A DNA stretch of 64,000 nucleotides, taken from assembly GCA_029983675.1 (NCBI GenBank), contig JASBYY010000010.1:1-64000 (forward strand). Direction: 5' to 3'. The translations under genes were made by a program, and so were the position numbers. The notes under the pieces were generated by a model. That model did no database searches. It was not told the origin of the DNA and saw only the letters and a list, made by a program, of their open reading frames with translations. Of this stretch, positions 17,575-27,390 are shown one piece after another; the stretch's first letter is position 1; the number at the start of each line of letters is the position of its first letter. Source of the stretch: Bacteroidales bacterium (GTDB lineage Bacteria; Bacteroidota; Bacteroidia; Bacteroidales; F082).

Positions 17575-19440
17575 ATGAAAAAATGGTACCTTTATTTAGT
17601 TTTAGTGTTTTTTGCTCCTGCATTGGTCCTTGCAGAGGGCATCAGCAATCTCCATGTCTCGCCAACGGGCTGGGCGATGTGGAAAGACACACAGGCGGCT
17701 GCTTACCGAGTGACACTTAACGGCACTTCCGTTGCCGATGTCACAAAGCCTTACTACCATTATGACACGGAGGGCCTTGTGGTGGGACAATCGTACACAA
17801 CAACAGTTGCCGAGCTGGATGAAAACGGAAACGCCGGAACGGCGGCCGAATGCCAATGGACCTATCAGTCTTGCGAAAATTACGGACAAATCACAGATTT
17901 GCAAGTGAATCAATCGGGAAACAATGTGAATCTTTCATGGGATTTTCAATCTCCGAATCAAGACTCGTTTTACTTTGATTTTGAAAATGGCTCCATGCAA
18001 GGATGGACCAAAATAGATGCTGATGGCGACGGCTACAACTGGAAAATGGGCGTGGCGCCCGATGTTTCAGGATACCAAAGCACCTATTGCCTCTATTCCG
18101 AATCCTTTGCTTATGGCCCCAATGTGCCGTTGACACCGGATAACTACATTGTCAGTCCAAATAAATATGTTATTAAAGAGGGGTCGGAGTTTAGCTTTCG
18201 TGTCTGTGCCCAGGACAATAACAACATTGCGGAGCATTACGGTGTGGCCATTTCCACCCAAGGCAACACCAATCCTGCCGATTTCACCACCATCTTTGAA
18301 GAAACCTTGTCTTCAAAAGGAGAAAAACAACAAGGGGTATGGCATTTGAAAACCATCGATTTAAGCGACTATGCCGGACAAAAGGTCTATATCGCTATTC
18401 GACATTTCGACTGCACCGATATTTTCTTCATAGATATCGATAATCTTAAGCTCACCACTGGAACAAATCGCAGCCGCGATGTGTTCAACTACACCTTTGA
18501 TTTTGGTTTTCAGGGCTGGACCGCCATCGATGCTGACGGGGACGGCTACAATTGGGGCCTTTCAAACAATATGGGATCTTGGGGACATAACAATACCCAG
18601 TGTGTCACATCGGAGTCCTACAAGTCAGGCGTGGGAGCCTTGACACCCGACAATTTCCTGATCAGTCCGCTCAAATACCAAATTGGCACAGGTGCCAAAA
18701 TGAGTTGGTTTGTGGCAGCTCAAGATGAGAGTTATGCGGCGGAGCATTATGGCATTGCAGTATCGACAGGAGAAAGGACAAAAACCGAGGATTTTGTGGT
18801 CATCTTCGAAGAAACCATCACGGCTAAAGGTGGTGCGTGGTATCATAGAGAAATCGATCTCAGCGACTATGTGGGCATGGAAATCTATATTGCTGTCCGA
18901 CATTTCAATTGCACCAACAACTTCATGATCAATGTGGATGACGTGTCCATCGATACGGGAGAGGAAGGTCCGATTCCCGGAGGATGGAGCTATGTATTCG
19001 CTGTTTTTCGTGACGGGGAATATCTGAGCGATGATGGCGGACTGTATATGTTGTGTTATTCGGATGAAAACCCCGAACCGGGCGAACACACCTATTGTGT
19101 CAGAAGCATTTATCTTGATGGTGGAATCGGTAGCGAAGTGCATTATGCTATGTCTTGTCCTGAATGTGCTACCGTCAACTTCATCCCTAGTGCTGTTGAA
19201 GAAAAAGAGGTCTCCGGAGTATCTGTCAGCCCCAATCCTACGCGTGACAATGTGCGCATCACCGCGCACAACATCCGACAGGTGACGGTATATAACATGG
19301 CGGGACAGATGCTAAAGGAAGAAGCTGTCAATGCGGATCAAGCTGTTATTTCCATGTCGGAGTACGAATCGGGCATGTACATCGTGCACATCATGACAGA
19401 CGATGAGGTCGTTGTAAGACGAGTGGCAGTGGCGCGTTAA
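17575..19440 (+). CDS. secreted protein with two cleaved-adhesin/choice-of-anchor J domains and a T9SS sorting domain
   Basis: A 621-residue secreted protein starting at MKKWYLYLVLVFF (signal peptide ending ALVLA). The order is a fibronectin-like region (about 20-110), two tandem cleaved-adhesin domains each opening with FDF(E/G)...GWT(K/A)IDADGDGYNW and ending in a DLSDY(A/V)G...IAVRHF strand pair, and a C-terminal type-A sorting domain (VSVSPNPTRDNVRI...YNMAGQML...GMYIVHI). Such domains occur in gingipain adhesins and bind host or matrix ligands; the ligand is unknown here. The in-frame start at 17464 is rejected because it lacks a signal peptide. Confidence 0.88.
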   Translation: MKKWYLYLVLVFFAPALVLAEGISNLHVSPTGWAMWKDTQAAAYRVTLNGTSVADVTKPYYHYDTEGLVVGQSYTTTVAELDENGNAGTAAECQWTYQSCENYGQITDLQVNQSGNNVNLSWDFQSPNQDSFYFDFENGSMQGWTKIDADGDGYNWKMGVAPDVSGYQSTYCLYSESFAYGPNVPLTPDNYIVSPNKYVIKEGSEFSFRVCAQDNNNIAEHYGVAISTQGNTNPADFTTIFEETLSSKGEKQQGVWHLKTIDLSDYAGQKVYIAIRHFDCTDIFFIDIDNLKLTTGTNRSRDVFNYTFDFGFQGWTAIDADGDGYNWGLSNNMGSWGHNNTQCVTSESYKSGVGALTPDNFLISPLKYQIGTGAKMSWFVAAQDESYAAEHYGIAVSTGERTKTEDFVVIFEETITAKGGAWYHREIDLSDYVGMEIYIAVRHFNCTNNFMINVDDVSIDTGEEGPIPGGWSYVFAVFRDGEYLSDDGGLYMLCYSDENPEPGEHTYCVRSIYLDGGIGSEVHYAMSCPECATVNFIPSAVEEKEVSGVSVSPNPTRDNVRITAHNIRQVTVYNMAGQMLKEEAVNADQAVISMSEYESGMYIVHIMTDDEVVVRRVAVAR

Positions 19441-19465
19441 GGCTTATTGGTACAATCTCAGTTTC

Positions 19466-19509
19466 AAACGGCTTGAGAAGTTCATGGGGGCTTCTTGAGC
19501 CGTTTTTTT
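19466..19509 (+). terminator. rho-independent terminator after the adhesin-domain gene
   Basis: AAACGGCTTGAGAAG (19466-19480) pairs with CTTCTTGAGCCGTTT (19491-19505), with two non-Watson-Crick positions, followed by a T run. It lies 25 bases after the stop at 19440. Confidence 0.75.
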
Positions 19510-19616
19510 GACCTGCAAAATGGTATCGGTTGAGGAGAAACCCATCGGTAATATCAGTATCTGGAAAGGGGCGTGATGATTTCACAAGAATGTCACGTGG
19601 ATTGCTTGAAAAAAAC

Positions 19617-19624
19617 TATCTTTG
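19617..19624 (+). promoter_or_regulatory. -7 box TATCTTTG for the C69 dipeptidase
   Basis: TATCTTTG 33 bases upstream of the ATG at 19658; the -33 region is poorly matched. Confidence 0.5.
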
Positions 19625-19657
19625 TGACGTTTTTTTGAACACAAATACAATCCAAAT

Positions 19658-21400
19658 ATGAGAAAAACAATTTTTTTAACGGTGGCTTTGGCTCTTTTCA
19701 CTTTTGCAAGAAAAGCCAATGCCTGCACGAATTTTCTGATTACCAAGGGAGCCTCTACTGACGGTTCCTGCATGATTTCGTATGCTGCTGACTCGCATGT
19801 GCTTTACGGCGAGCTGTATCATTATCCTGCCGCCGATTATGCGCCCGGCACCATGCTTGATGTGTGGGACTGGGATGGCGGTATGTATCGCGGACAGATT
19901 CCACAGGTATTGCACACCTACAATGTGGTAGGCAACATGAATGAATACCAAGTCGCTATTGGCGAGACCACTTACGGAGGCTTGGAGTGTCTGTGGGGCG
20001 GACAAGGTGTCATGGACTATGGCAGCCTGATTTACATCACGTTGCAACGTGCCAAGACAGCTCGCGAGGCCATTAAAATCATGACGGAACTAACTTCAAA
20101 ATACGGCTATGTCAGCGAAGGCGAATCTTTTTCCATTGCCGATACCGAAGAGGTATGGATTCTTGAAATGATAGGCAAGGGACCGCAACACAAAGGTTCC
20201 GTTTGGGTGGCACGCCGCATTCCCGACGGCTATGTTTCGGGACACGCCAACCAAGCCCGTATCACCACTTTCCCGCTGGCTTCGAGAAAATGCAAGACCA
20301 GTATCACGGATAAGAATATCGATAAATTATTGAAAGACAATGCTATCGATTGTATCTATTCGCACGATGTCATTAGCTTTGCCAGGGAAAACAAGTTGTA
20401 CGAAGGAAGCGATGCACAGTTTTCTTTCTCCGACGTTTATAATCCTGTCAACTTCGGCGGTGCTCGCTTTTGCGATTTGCGCGTGTGGGCGATGTTCAAC
20501 CGTGTGACCAAAGGCATGGACCAGTATTGGGGCTATGCCACCGGACGCGACATCAAAAGGGTGAAGCCTTACGCTGAAGGTCAGGTGCAGACCCCTGAAA
20601 ACTTCCCCAGCAACAGAATGCCTTTATGGGTGAAACCCGACAATAAGGTGAGCGTGCTTGACATGATGAGTTTCATGCGCGACCACCTCGAAGGCACAGA
20701 GCTGGATATGTCGCAAGACGTTGGCGCCGGGCCTTTCCACTGCCCTTACCGTTGGCGTCCGATGGAATGGGAAGTCGATGGGGTTACTTATGTTCATGAA
20801 CGCACCACCGCCACTCAGCAGACCGGTTTTTCATTTGTCGCCCAGTGCCGCGGATACATGCCGTATCCCGTGGGTGGCATCTTATGGTTCGGTGTTGACG
20901 ATGCCGCCAGCACTGTGTATTGCCCCATGTATTCGAGCATGAATGATATCCCGGAATGCTTCCGCGTGGGCAATGGCTCAATGACCGAGTATTCCGAGAC
21001 CGCTGCTTTCTGGATTTTCAATCAGATGAGCAACTGGGCCTACACCAAATACAACCATATCCATCCTGAAATTGAGAAACGGCAATCCGAACTTGAATCC
21101 AATTGGGTGAACAACGCCGTTCCCGCCATGGATAAGAGCGTAGTCGGACTGAAGAATATCGATGAAGCTATTTTCAAACTTACCAAGTTCTCGGCCAATG
21201 AAGCCGTAAAGCTTTGCAAGAACTGGAAAGACTTCTATCACCAGTTGTTTATCAAGTATGTGGATGGTAACCTCAACACGCCCGGGAAAGCCGTTGACGG
21301 ACAGAAATACACGCCCATCAACAGTGCCCATCCGAAATACAGAGAAGAGTTTTACCGCCATATCATAGAAACAACAGGCGACAAATTCAAATCCTATTGA
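19658..21400 (+). CDS. C69-family (dipeptidase A-like) secreted peptidase
   Basis: A 580-residue Ntn-hydrolase. Residues 1-22 are a signal peptide ending KANA, and cleavage there exposes Cys23 (CTNFLITKGASTDGS), the expected N-terminal nucleophile of family C69. Further family sequence includes VVGNMNEYQVAIGETTYGG, ESFSIADTEEVWILEMIGKG and ARRIPDGYVSGHANQARI. It probably cleaves dipeptides from peptide N-termini in the periplasm or outside the cell, fitting a peptide-fermenting lifestyle. It is a single-gene unit between two terminators. Confidence 0.9.
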   Translation: MRKTIFLTVALALFTFARKANACTNFLITKGASTDGSCMISYAADSHVLYGELYHYPAADYAPGTMLDVWDWDGGMYRGQIPQVLHTYNVVGNMNEYQVAIGETTYGGLECLWGGQGVMDYGSLIYITLQRAKTAREAIKIMTELTSKYGYVSEGESFSIADTEEVWILEMIGKGPQHKGSVWVARRIPDGYVSGHANQARITTFPLASRKCKTSITDKNIDKLLKDNAIDCIYSHDVISFARENKLYEGSDAQFSFSDVYNPVNFGGARFCDLRVWAMFNRVTKGMDQYWGYATGRDIKRVKPYAEGQVQTPENFPSNRMPLWVKPDNKVSVLDMMSFMRDHLEGTELDMSQDVGAGPFHCPYRWRPMEWEVDGVTYVHERTTATQQTGFSFVAQCRGYMPYPVGGILWFGVDDAASTVYCPMYSSMNDIPECFRVGNGSMTEYSETAAFWIFNQMSNWAYTKYNHIHPEIEKRQSELESNWVNNAVPAMDKSVVGLKNIDEAIFKLTKFSANEAVKLCKNWKDFYHQLFIKYVDGNLNTPGKAVDGQKYTPINSAHPKYREEFYRHIIETTGDKFKSY

Positions 21401-21431
21401 GTAAGGTTTTGAAGCCAATATTTAGGAAAAG

Positions 21432-21465
21432 GCATCGGTGCTACAACCGGTGCTTTTTCTGTTTT
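21432..21465 (+). terminator. terminator after the C69 gene
   Basis: GCATCGGT (21432-21439) pairs with ACCGGTGC (21446-21453), including one wobble, and is followed by TTTTTCTGTTTTT. Confidence 0.6.
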
Positions 21466-21517
21466 TGAGACATACTGCTCAAACAAAAACGGTACTTTTG
21501 CACTTTGTTTTTTGGTT

Positions 21518-22450
21518 ATGAATGTAAAAGTCGAAGGCTATATCTTGGGTTCCATAGCTGCCGCCACCTACGGCATGAATCCATTGTTTGCACTACCGCT
21601 CTACCAGGACGGCATGGATGCCGCATCGGTATTGTTTTTCCGTTACGCCATCGCCATTCCTATTGTTGGCATCATGCTCAAGGCACGCGGTCGCAATTTC
21701 AAAATCGGTCGCAAGGAGGGATGGCTGTTGCTGGGCATGGGATTGCTTATGGCGATTTCATCGCTGACGCTTTTCACAAGCTACACCTACATGGATGCCG
21801 GCATCGCATCAACCTTGCTTTTTGTTTATCCCGTAATGGTAGCGCTCATCATGGCATTGTTGTTTCATGAAAAAATACCGTTGGCCACCATAATCTGCAT
21901 CGGTGTCGCTTTGTGCGGCATCGCCTTGCTGTATAAAGGAGAGGACGGTGCCACGCTTAGCCTGACGGGAACCATCATGGTATTGGCTTCGGCTCTTTCG
22001 TATGCCATTTATATTGTCGGTATTAACCAAACGGCATTGAAAGATGTAGCTACGCTGAAGGTGACTTTTTACGTGCTGATGGTGGGCATGGTAGTGTTTC
22101 TCATCTGGCTTCGCGGCGGAAAAGCCATCATTCTTCCTTCACAATGGTACCATTGGTTCAATGTGTTGGCTCTGGCGGTATTTCCCACAACCATTTCTTT
22201 TATCTGCACCACGCGCGCCATCCAATACATCGGTTCGACGCCAACCGCTATTTTGGGTGCCTTGGAACCCGCTACAGCGGTCTTTTTCGGTATTCTGGTT
22301 TTCAACGAGACACTGACTTTGCGTGAGAGTATCGGGCTGGTGCTGATTATTGCCGCCGTCACACTTATCGTCCTTGGCGGCAGAGTGTCTCACGTGTTGC
22401 TCCGTTTTCGGAAAATGTTTCCAAGACTATCGAGGAAAGGCGAAAAGTAA
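21518..22450 (+). CDS. EamA-family (DMT superfamily) transporter
   Basis: A 310-residue inner-membrane protein with about ten helices in two EamA repeats (GSIAAATYGMNPLFALPLYQ...; GTIMVLASALSYAIYIVGINQ...). The second repeat ends with the conserved LGALEPATAVFFGILVFNETLT and GLVLIIAAVTLIV. Members move amino acids, nucleosides or other small metabolites; the substrate is unknown. TACTTTTG lies just upstream (about 21493-21500). It converges on the CPBP protease gene. Confidence 0.87.
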   Translation: MNVKVEGYILGSIAAATYGMNPLFALPLYQDGMDAASVLFFRYAIAIPIVGIMLKARGRNFKIGRKEGWLLLGMGLLMAISSLTLFTSYTYMDAGIASTLLFVYPVMVALIMALLFHEKIPLATIICIGVALCGIALLYKGEDGATLSLTGTIMVLASALSYAIYIVGINQTALKDVATLKVTFYVLMVGMVVFLIWLRGGKAIILPSQWYHWFNVLALAVFPTTISFICTTRAIQYIGSTPTAILGALEPATAVFFGILVFNETLTLRESIGLVLIIAAVTLIVLGGRVSHVLLRFRKMFPRLSRKGEK

Positions 22451-22482
22451 AATTGCTCCTGAAGAGCTGGAGTTCCTACTTT

Positions 22483-23178
22483 TCAAACGCCAAAATGTGC
22501 AAATAGTGACCCCGCAACAGCCATCAGGTTTCCTGCAATATGAACGATGATGGCAAAAATATGGTTATCGTATTTTTCCTGATAATATCCAGCCACCAAA
22601 CCAAGAATGGTAGTGAACATTACGATTCTAAATACGAAAAACGCATTGGCGCCACTTGTAAATAGTATCAGATGCGCCCATCCGAAAACAACGGCACTCA
22701 CACATACCGATAAGGTTATTTTCCGACGAAAGAAGCAAAACCATTTGGTTTGCAATGGTTTCAAGATATTCAGCAGGAAACCGCGAAATAAAAATTCTTC
22801 CGCCACACTGGCATAAATGAAGATGAAAAGAAACACCTGCAAGGGTGTCATGGTGGTTAAAGCGGGATGCACTTCAGCGCCATTTCCAAATAGTCTGGAT
22901 ATGATGGCCAAGGGAACATTCACAACGACCGCCGTTAGCACCCCGAACAAGAAAGGTTTCAGCGTTTGTTTGAACCGTGGCAAAGAACACTTGTAATCCA
23001 CCTGTTTTCGCAGGGCGAGAATCAACGCTATGGAAAACACAAGCATGAGAGAATGTGTCACAAAAGAAGTCGGGATAATCGTCGTATGCCAAGCCCACTT
23101 CCACCCTACATAAGTTGCCAAGGCAAAGATTAGAAGGGTCAGAGACAAACCGTAAAATAAACGCTTGCCGATATTCAT
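22483..23178 (-). CDS. CPBP-family intramembrane glutamic endopeptidase
   Basis: A 231-residue polytopic membrane protein with the CPBP/Abi signature: EEFLFRG (Glu127-Glu128), then GWAHL (His) and a third motif HIAGNLMAVAGS. Relatives include Rce1 CAAX proteases and bacteriocin-immunity proteins. The substrate is unknown. Confidence 0.85.
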   Translation of the reverse strand: MNIGKRLFYGLSLTLLIFALATYVGWKWAWHTTIIPTSFVTHSLMLVFSIALILALRKQVDYKCSLPRFKQTLKPFLFGVLTAVVVNVPLAIISRLFGNGAEVHPALTTMTPLQVFLFIFIYASVAEEFLFRGFLLNILKPLQTKWFCFFRRKITLSVCVSAVVFGWAHLILFTSGANAFFVFRIVMFTTILGLVAGYYQEKYDNHIFAIIVHIAGNLMAVAGSLFAHFGV

Positions 23179-23200
23179 GGAGTTTCTTCTATCATGGATG

Positions 23201-23208
23201 CAAATTTA
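23201..23208 (-). promoter_or_regulatory. -7 box TAAATTTG for the CPBP gene
   Basis: Minus-strand TAAATTTG, 22 bases upstream of the ATG at 23178. Confidence 0.4.
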
Positions 23209-23277
23209 GGAGAAATATCTTTCAGGTAAAAATTCAAAACAGTTTCTTATCTTAGCCGTTTGAAATTACAAAGAGAA

Positions 23278-25791
23278 ATGGAAAGCGCGAAATATGTCAA
23301 TCGGAAGTTGGAGTTTGTCGAGGAACTTGTTTACAACACGGATTCGCATATCTTTCTGACAGGCAAGGCGGGGACGGGTAAGACAACATTTTTGAAAGAC
23401 CTTGCTTCCAAGACCTATAAGCGTCTCATCATTGTGGCGCCCACAGGAGTTGCCGCCATCAATGCCGGCGGTGTCACCATACATTCGTTTTTCCAACTCC
23501 CATTTGGACCTTTGCTTCCGGAAGTGCGGCAGGGAACTGAGCTATTGGAGTCGAAACATGTTTCTCCGAAAAGTCTGGCGTCGCAGTTTCAGAAAATCCG
23601 ACGGGCCAAGTTGAAAATTATGCGCAGCCTCGACCTGTTGGTCATCGACGAAATTAGCATGGTGCGAGCCGATGTGCTCGATGCCATTGATATCGTGCTG
23701 CGGCGTGCGCGTCGATCGGAGAAGCCTTTCGGTGGCGTGCAGCTGCTCATGATTGGCGATGTGCATCAGTTGGCTCCTATTGCAAAAGCCGACGAATGGG
23801 AGCTGCTGGCTCCGTACTATGAATCGGTATATTTCTTCAGCAGCCTTGTTTTGAAAAAAACACCATATATCTGTGTGGAACTGGAACACATTTACCGTCA
23901 GCACGATGAGCGTTTCATAGGACTGCTCAATCAGGTGAGAAACAACAGTCTCGATACTGTCGCTGCCGAAACCCTTAACAGTCGCTATCAGCCGGGTTTC
24001 GATCCTGATGACACGGCGGGTTTTATCACTTTGACGACCCACAACTATCAGGCTGATACGATTAACGAGAGCAAATTGGCCGAAATCAAAGGCAAGCCTT
24101 TTGTCTTTAATGCCACGGTTAGCGGCACGTTCCCAGAATCGTCTTATCCCACCAAGGAACGTCTTGAGTTGAAAATCGGTGCACACGTGATGTTTGTCAA
24201 GAACGATCCATCACCCGAAAAACGCTATTTCAACGGAAAAATAGGAATCCTTGTCGATGTTGACAAGGAGTCTGGCGAACTGACCGTAAAATGTGAGGAT
24301 GATACTTTTCCTATCACGGCGGTGGAATGGCAGAATTTCGAGTATAGCCTTAATCCTGAAAACAATGAGATAGTTGAAAATGAAATCGGTAGCTTCAAGC
24401 AAGTACCACTGCGGCTGGCATGGGCTATTACCATACACAAAAGTCAAGGTCTGACCTTCGACAAGGTGGTCATTGATGCCGGAAAAGCTTTCGCGCACGG
24501 ACAAGTTTATGTTGCACTCAGCCGTTGCACTACATTGGAAGGTCTTGTGTTGAAAACCAAAATTGTTTCATACACACTAAAAACCGATAATGATGTGGAG
24601 GGTTTTGTCAGACAAATGCCTGATATGGAGCCTTCTCCCCAAAAAATAGACTTGCTGCGCCATGAATATGAACGAAACTCCATGCTCGACTTGGTCAATT
24701 TCGATGATTTATATGGCAACTTCGGGAGGCTGATGAAAACCATAGTGGGCAACGATTCTTTGTTTGAGAAGGAAATTATAGAGGATCTGTCGAATAAAAG
24801 AGGAAGAATGCGAGAAGAGGTGGTCGATGTGGCCCACAAGTTCGAAAAACAGATAGAGATGCTTCATGCCAATGGGCAGAAATGCGAACAGAATGACCTG
24901 CTACAGCAACGCATTGTAAAGGGTGTGGCTTATTTTGCCGCCAAGCTGAATGATATTGCAGGCAACCTGTTCGATTTGCCTTTGAAAACCGATAACAAAG
25001 CTGTCAACACACAGTTGGAAGAGGCTTTGAAGCTACTCAAAGAAAGTGTTCTACTCAAACAAAGCTGTCTGGAAGCATGTGCCCGTGGCTTCAGTGTGAG
25101 AAAGTATCGTGAAACCAAGTCGGTAAAACTGCTGGAAGCAGAAAAGGCGGCCGATACCACTATCACCATAAAAGAAAAAAAAGCGAAATATGGCGACAAT
25201 CCCCTGTTGCAAGCCTTACTCAATTGGCGTGAGGAGAAGTCGGAAGAAACGGGTCTCAACAAATCCGGCATAGCGCCTGTTAAGTCACTCAAGCAGATTG
25301 CAGAGGAACAGCCTGTTACACTCAGTGCGTTGCGACGTATTGAAGGCATGGGGAAAAACCGTATCAATCGTTATGGTTCCGAGATTATCGACATAGTGTT
25401 GAAAATGTCAGGACAGATGTCGATAGAAGAACCTCTTGAAGAAGCCGAAACGTCAATCACCGACACTTACACGGTCACTAAACAGATGCTGGAAGAGGGT
25501 ATGAAACCGGAAGAAATCGCCATGGAACGCAGTCTTGCCGTTGCTACCATTTACGGTCATATTTATCGGTTGATCATTGAGGGATTGTATGATGCTTCGG
25601 GACTGGTAGCTGAGGAGCAAAGGGCGGAAATCAAGAAATATTTTGAAAGCACGGGCGATCCTGGGCTGAAAGCCGCCAAGGAAGTGCTGGGCGATAGTTT
25701 CAGCTACGAAGCGATTAGAATGGTGAGGTCCGAATTGGAAAAAGACCGTTTTTTTGAAACAATGGAAAAGTCTCGTGAAATATCGGAATAG
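23278..25791 (+). CDS. PIF1-like superfamily 1 helicase with HRDC and HTH domains
   Basis: An 837-residue DNA helicase. Helicase motifs run from Walker A GKAGTGKTTF (about residue 34) through APTGVAAINAGGVTIHSFF, Walker B LLVIDEISMV and MIGDVHQLAPI to motif VI region ITIHKSQGLTFD and VYVALSRCT, the PIF1/RecD2 pattern. The C-terminal third adds an HRDC-like domain (LLQALLNWREEKSEETG...LRRIEGMGKNRINRYGSEII) and an HTH_40-type winged helix (VTKQMLEEGMKPEEIAMERSLAVATIYGHIYRL). It probably acts on replication or G-quadruplex structures. The ATG at 23278 is preferred over 23260. Confidence 0.88.
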   Translation: MESAKYVNRKLEFVEELVYNTDSHIFLTGKAGTGKTTFLKDLASKTYKRLIIVAPTGVAAINAGGVTIHSFFQLPFGPLLPEVRQGTELLESKHVSPKSLASQFQKIRRAKLKIMRSLDLLVIDEISMVRADVLDAIDIVLRRARRSEKPFGGVQLLMIGDVHQLAPIAKADEWELLAPYYESVYFFSSLVLKKTPYICVELEHIYRQHDERFIGLLNQVRNNSLDTVAAETLNSRYQPGFDPDDTAGFITLTTHNYQADTINESKLAEIKGKPFVFNATVSGTFPESSYPTKERLELKIGAHVMFVKNDPSPEKRYFNGKIGILVDVDKESGELTVKCEDDTFPITAVEWQNFEYSLNPENNEIVENEIGSFKQVPLRLAWAITIHKSQGLTFDKVVIDAGKAFAHGQVYVALSRCTTLEGLVLKTKIVSYTLKTDNDVEGFVRQMPDMEPSPQKIDLLRHEYERNSMLDLVNFDDLYGNFGRLMKTIVGNDSLFEKEIIEDLSNKRGRMREEVVDVAHKFEKQIEMLHANGQKCEQNDLLQQRIVKGVAYFAAKLNDIAGNLFDLPLKTDNKAVNTQLEEALKLLKESVLLKQSCLEACARGFSVRKYRETKSVKLLEAEKAADTTITIKEKKAKYGDNPLLQALLNWREEKSEETGLNKSGIAPVKSLKQIAEEQPVTLSALRRIEGMGKNRINRYGSEIIDIVLKMSGQMSIEEPLEEAETSITDTYTVTKQMLEEGMKPEEIAMERSLAVATIYGHIYRLIIEGLYDASGLVAEEQRAEIKKYFESTGDPGLKAAKEVLGDSFSYEAIRMVRSELEKDRFFETMEKSREISE

Positions 25792-25861
25792 AAATAACTT
25801 GCGTATGCATCGCTTTTTCGGCAAAAAGTGTTAATTTTGAAGCCTAAAACATTTTACTACT

Positions 25862-27067
25862 ATGAAAAAATTGATTTTTACACTGTTACTTGGATTCATC
25901 ATCATGACACTTCGGGCGCAACAGCCCGTTGAAAAAACCTTGGTTTGGGACGGATTAGAGCGTCATTATTTAGAATATGTCCCGACCTCATATTCTTCTG
26001 GTAATGCTGCACCGGTGATGTTCTGTCTGCATGGCATGGGCGATCATGCGGCGGACGCTTTCAATGCCATAAATCCAATCGATTTCGCTGAAGCGAAAGG
26101 CTGGATAATGGTTTTTCCACAGGCAGTGGACTGGACCTATTCCCTACCAATGAACTTGGGAAATTTCCCCATGGGACCATCGTGGAATGCTGGGATTCAT
26201 GTCGATGCGCCTGTCATGTTTATGGGAAACCCTTATGTTTTGAATGTTGACGTTAACCCTGATGTTGACGATACAGGTTTCTTAATCAAAACCCTGCAAA
26301 CGCTTGAAGAGGCGTATAACATTGATGCCGACAGTGTTTTTTTCTGCGGTTTTTCATTGGGAGGCTTTATGAGCCACCGTATGGCTATTGAGCATGGCGA
26401 TGTCATCAATAGTATTGCTGCAGTGAGTGGCAATGTCGGTAGCGCGATGAGCACGTTAACACCGGTTGCCAATGTCAATGTGCTTCAAATTCATGGCACT
26501 GCCGATACTGTTGTCAGTTACGACAGCGCTTCGGTATCTTACGGACAATACGGTCCGTATAACGTTGGTCTTGGAGCCGAAGCGAGTACCGAATATTGGA
26601 GGGCTTTCAATCACTGTGATTCACAAGCTGTTGTCGAGCTTTATCCCGACACGCATCCCGATAGCTTGACCTTTGAGATGCATTCTTTTTTGAATGGCGA
26701 CAACAATTCCCGTGTGGCGCTGCTGAAGGTCAATAATGGCGGTCATTATTGGTATGACGGCGAGCACAACGATATTGATTACCTTACCGAAATCTATCGG
26801 TTTTTCACCAATACACTCGATGTGACCGGTGTTTCGGAGAAGGCAAAGGAAAATTTGTTGTCGGTCTTTCCCAATCCGGCATCCGATTTTATCATGGTAC
26901 CCATCGATGGGTCTGCTGAGGTTCGGTTGTTTGACCTAACCGGAAACGAAGTGCTGCATGAGCATACCCAAGGACGAATAAATGTGTCGATGCTGCCTAA
27001 CGGCTTTTATTTTTTGAATGTGTCCGCACCACAACAGCATCATGCAAAGGTTGTCATCAGTCGTTGA
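25862..27067 (+). CDS. secreted alpha/beta-hydrolase esterase (LpqC/PHB-depolymerase-like) with T9SS sorting domain
   Basis: A 401-residue secreted hydrolase: signal peptide (MKKLIFTLLLGFIIMTLRAQ), esterase domain with the oxyanion stretch MFCLHGMGDHAADAF, nucleophile elbow GFSLGGF and probable catalytic His in NGGHYWYDGEHN. It ends with a type-A sorting domain (LLSVFPNPASDFIMV...LFDLTGNEVL...NGFYFLNVS). Related enzymes include feruloyl and acetyl-xylan esterases as well as short-chain PHB depolymerases, so the substrate is open; plant polysaccharide esters are plausible. Confidence 0.85.
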   Translation: MKKLIFTLLLGFIIMTLRAQQPVEKTLVWDGLERHYLEYVPTSYSSGNAAPVMFCLHGMGDHAADAFNAINPIDFAEAKGWIMVFPQAVDWTYSLPMNLGNFPMGPSWNAGIHVDAPVMFMGNPYVLNVDVNPDVDDTGFLIKTLQTLEEAYNIDADSVFFCGFSLGGFMSHRMAIEHGDVINSIAAVSGNVGSAMSTLTPVANVNVLQIHGTADTVVSYDSASVSYGQYGPYNVGLGAEASTEYWRAFNHCDSQAVVELYPDTHPDSLTFEMHSFLNGDNNSRVALLKVNNGGHYWYDGEHNDIDYLTEIYRFFTNTLDVTGVSEKAKENLLSVFPNPASDFIMVPIDGSAEVRLFDLTGNEVLHEHTQGRINVSMLPNGFYFLNVSAPQQHHAKVVISR

Positions 27068-27103
27068 GTTGCAAAGCGGAGTTTGTTTTTGACAATATAG
27101 GTA

Positions 27104-27307
27104 TTACAGATTGGGCAATTGATTTTGGCTTGGCATAATGAGGGCGCAAACCAAATATGCAAGCAATCCGCCTCCGCTAAAAGCGAAAATGATCCATAGT
27201 ATTCGAACCACGGAAGGGTCGATTTCAAAGTATTCGGCGAAACCGCCACAAACGCCACAAAGTTTCTTGTCCGTCACCGAACGGTAAAGTTTCTTGTAGT
27301 TGCTCAT
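27104..27307 (-). CDS. PspC-domain membrane protein
   Basis: A 67-residue protein that is almost entirely one PspC domain: KKLYRSVTDKKLCGVCGGFAEYF, DPSVVRILWIIFAFSGGGLLAYLVCALIMP. PspC proteins sense or stabilise the envelope under stress; stand-alone forms in Bacteroidota are uncharacterised. It converges on the esterase gene and has its own -7 box. Confidence 0.9.
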   Translation of the reverse strand: MSNYKKLYRSVTDKKLCGVCGGFAEYFEIDPSVVRILWIIFAFSGGGLLAYLVCALIMPSQNQLPNL

Positions 27308-27337
27308 AGCATATTCTGTTTATCAGGTTTAGATTTT

Positions 27338-27345
27338 CAAAAATA
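27338..27345 (-). promoter_or_regulatory. -7 box TATTTTTG for the PspC gene
   Basis: Minus-strand TATTTTTG, 30 bases upstream of the ATG at 27307. Confidence 0.45.
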
Positions 27346-27390
27346 GTAAGACTTTCGGTAGCAACATAGGGGTTTGCAAGGTTGAAAATC

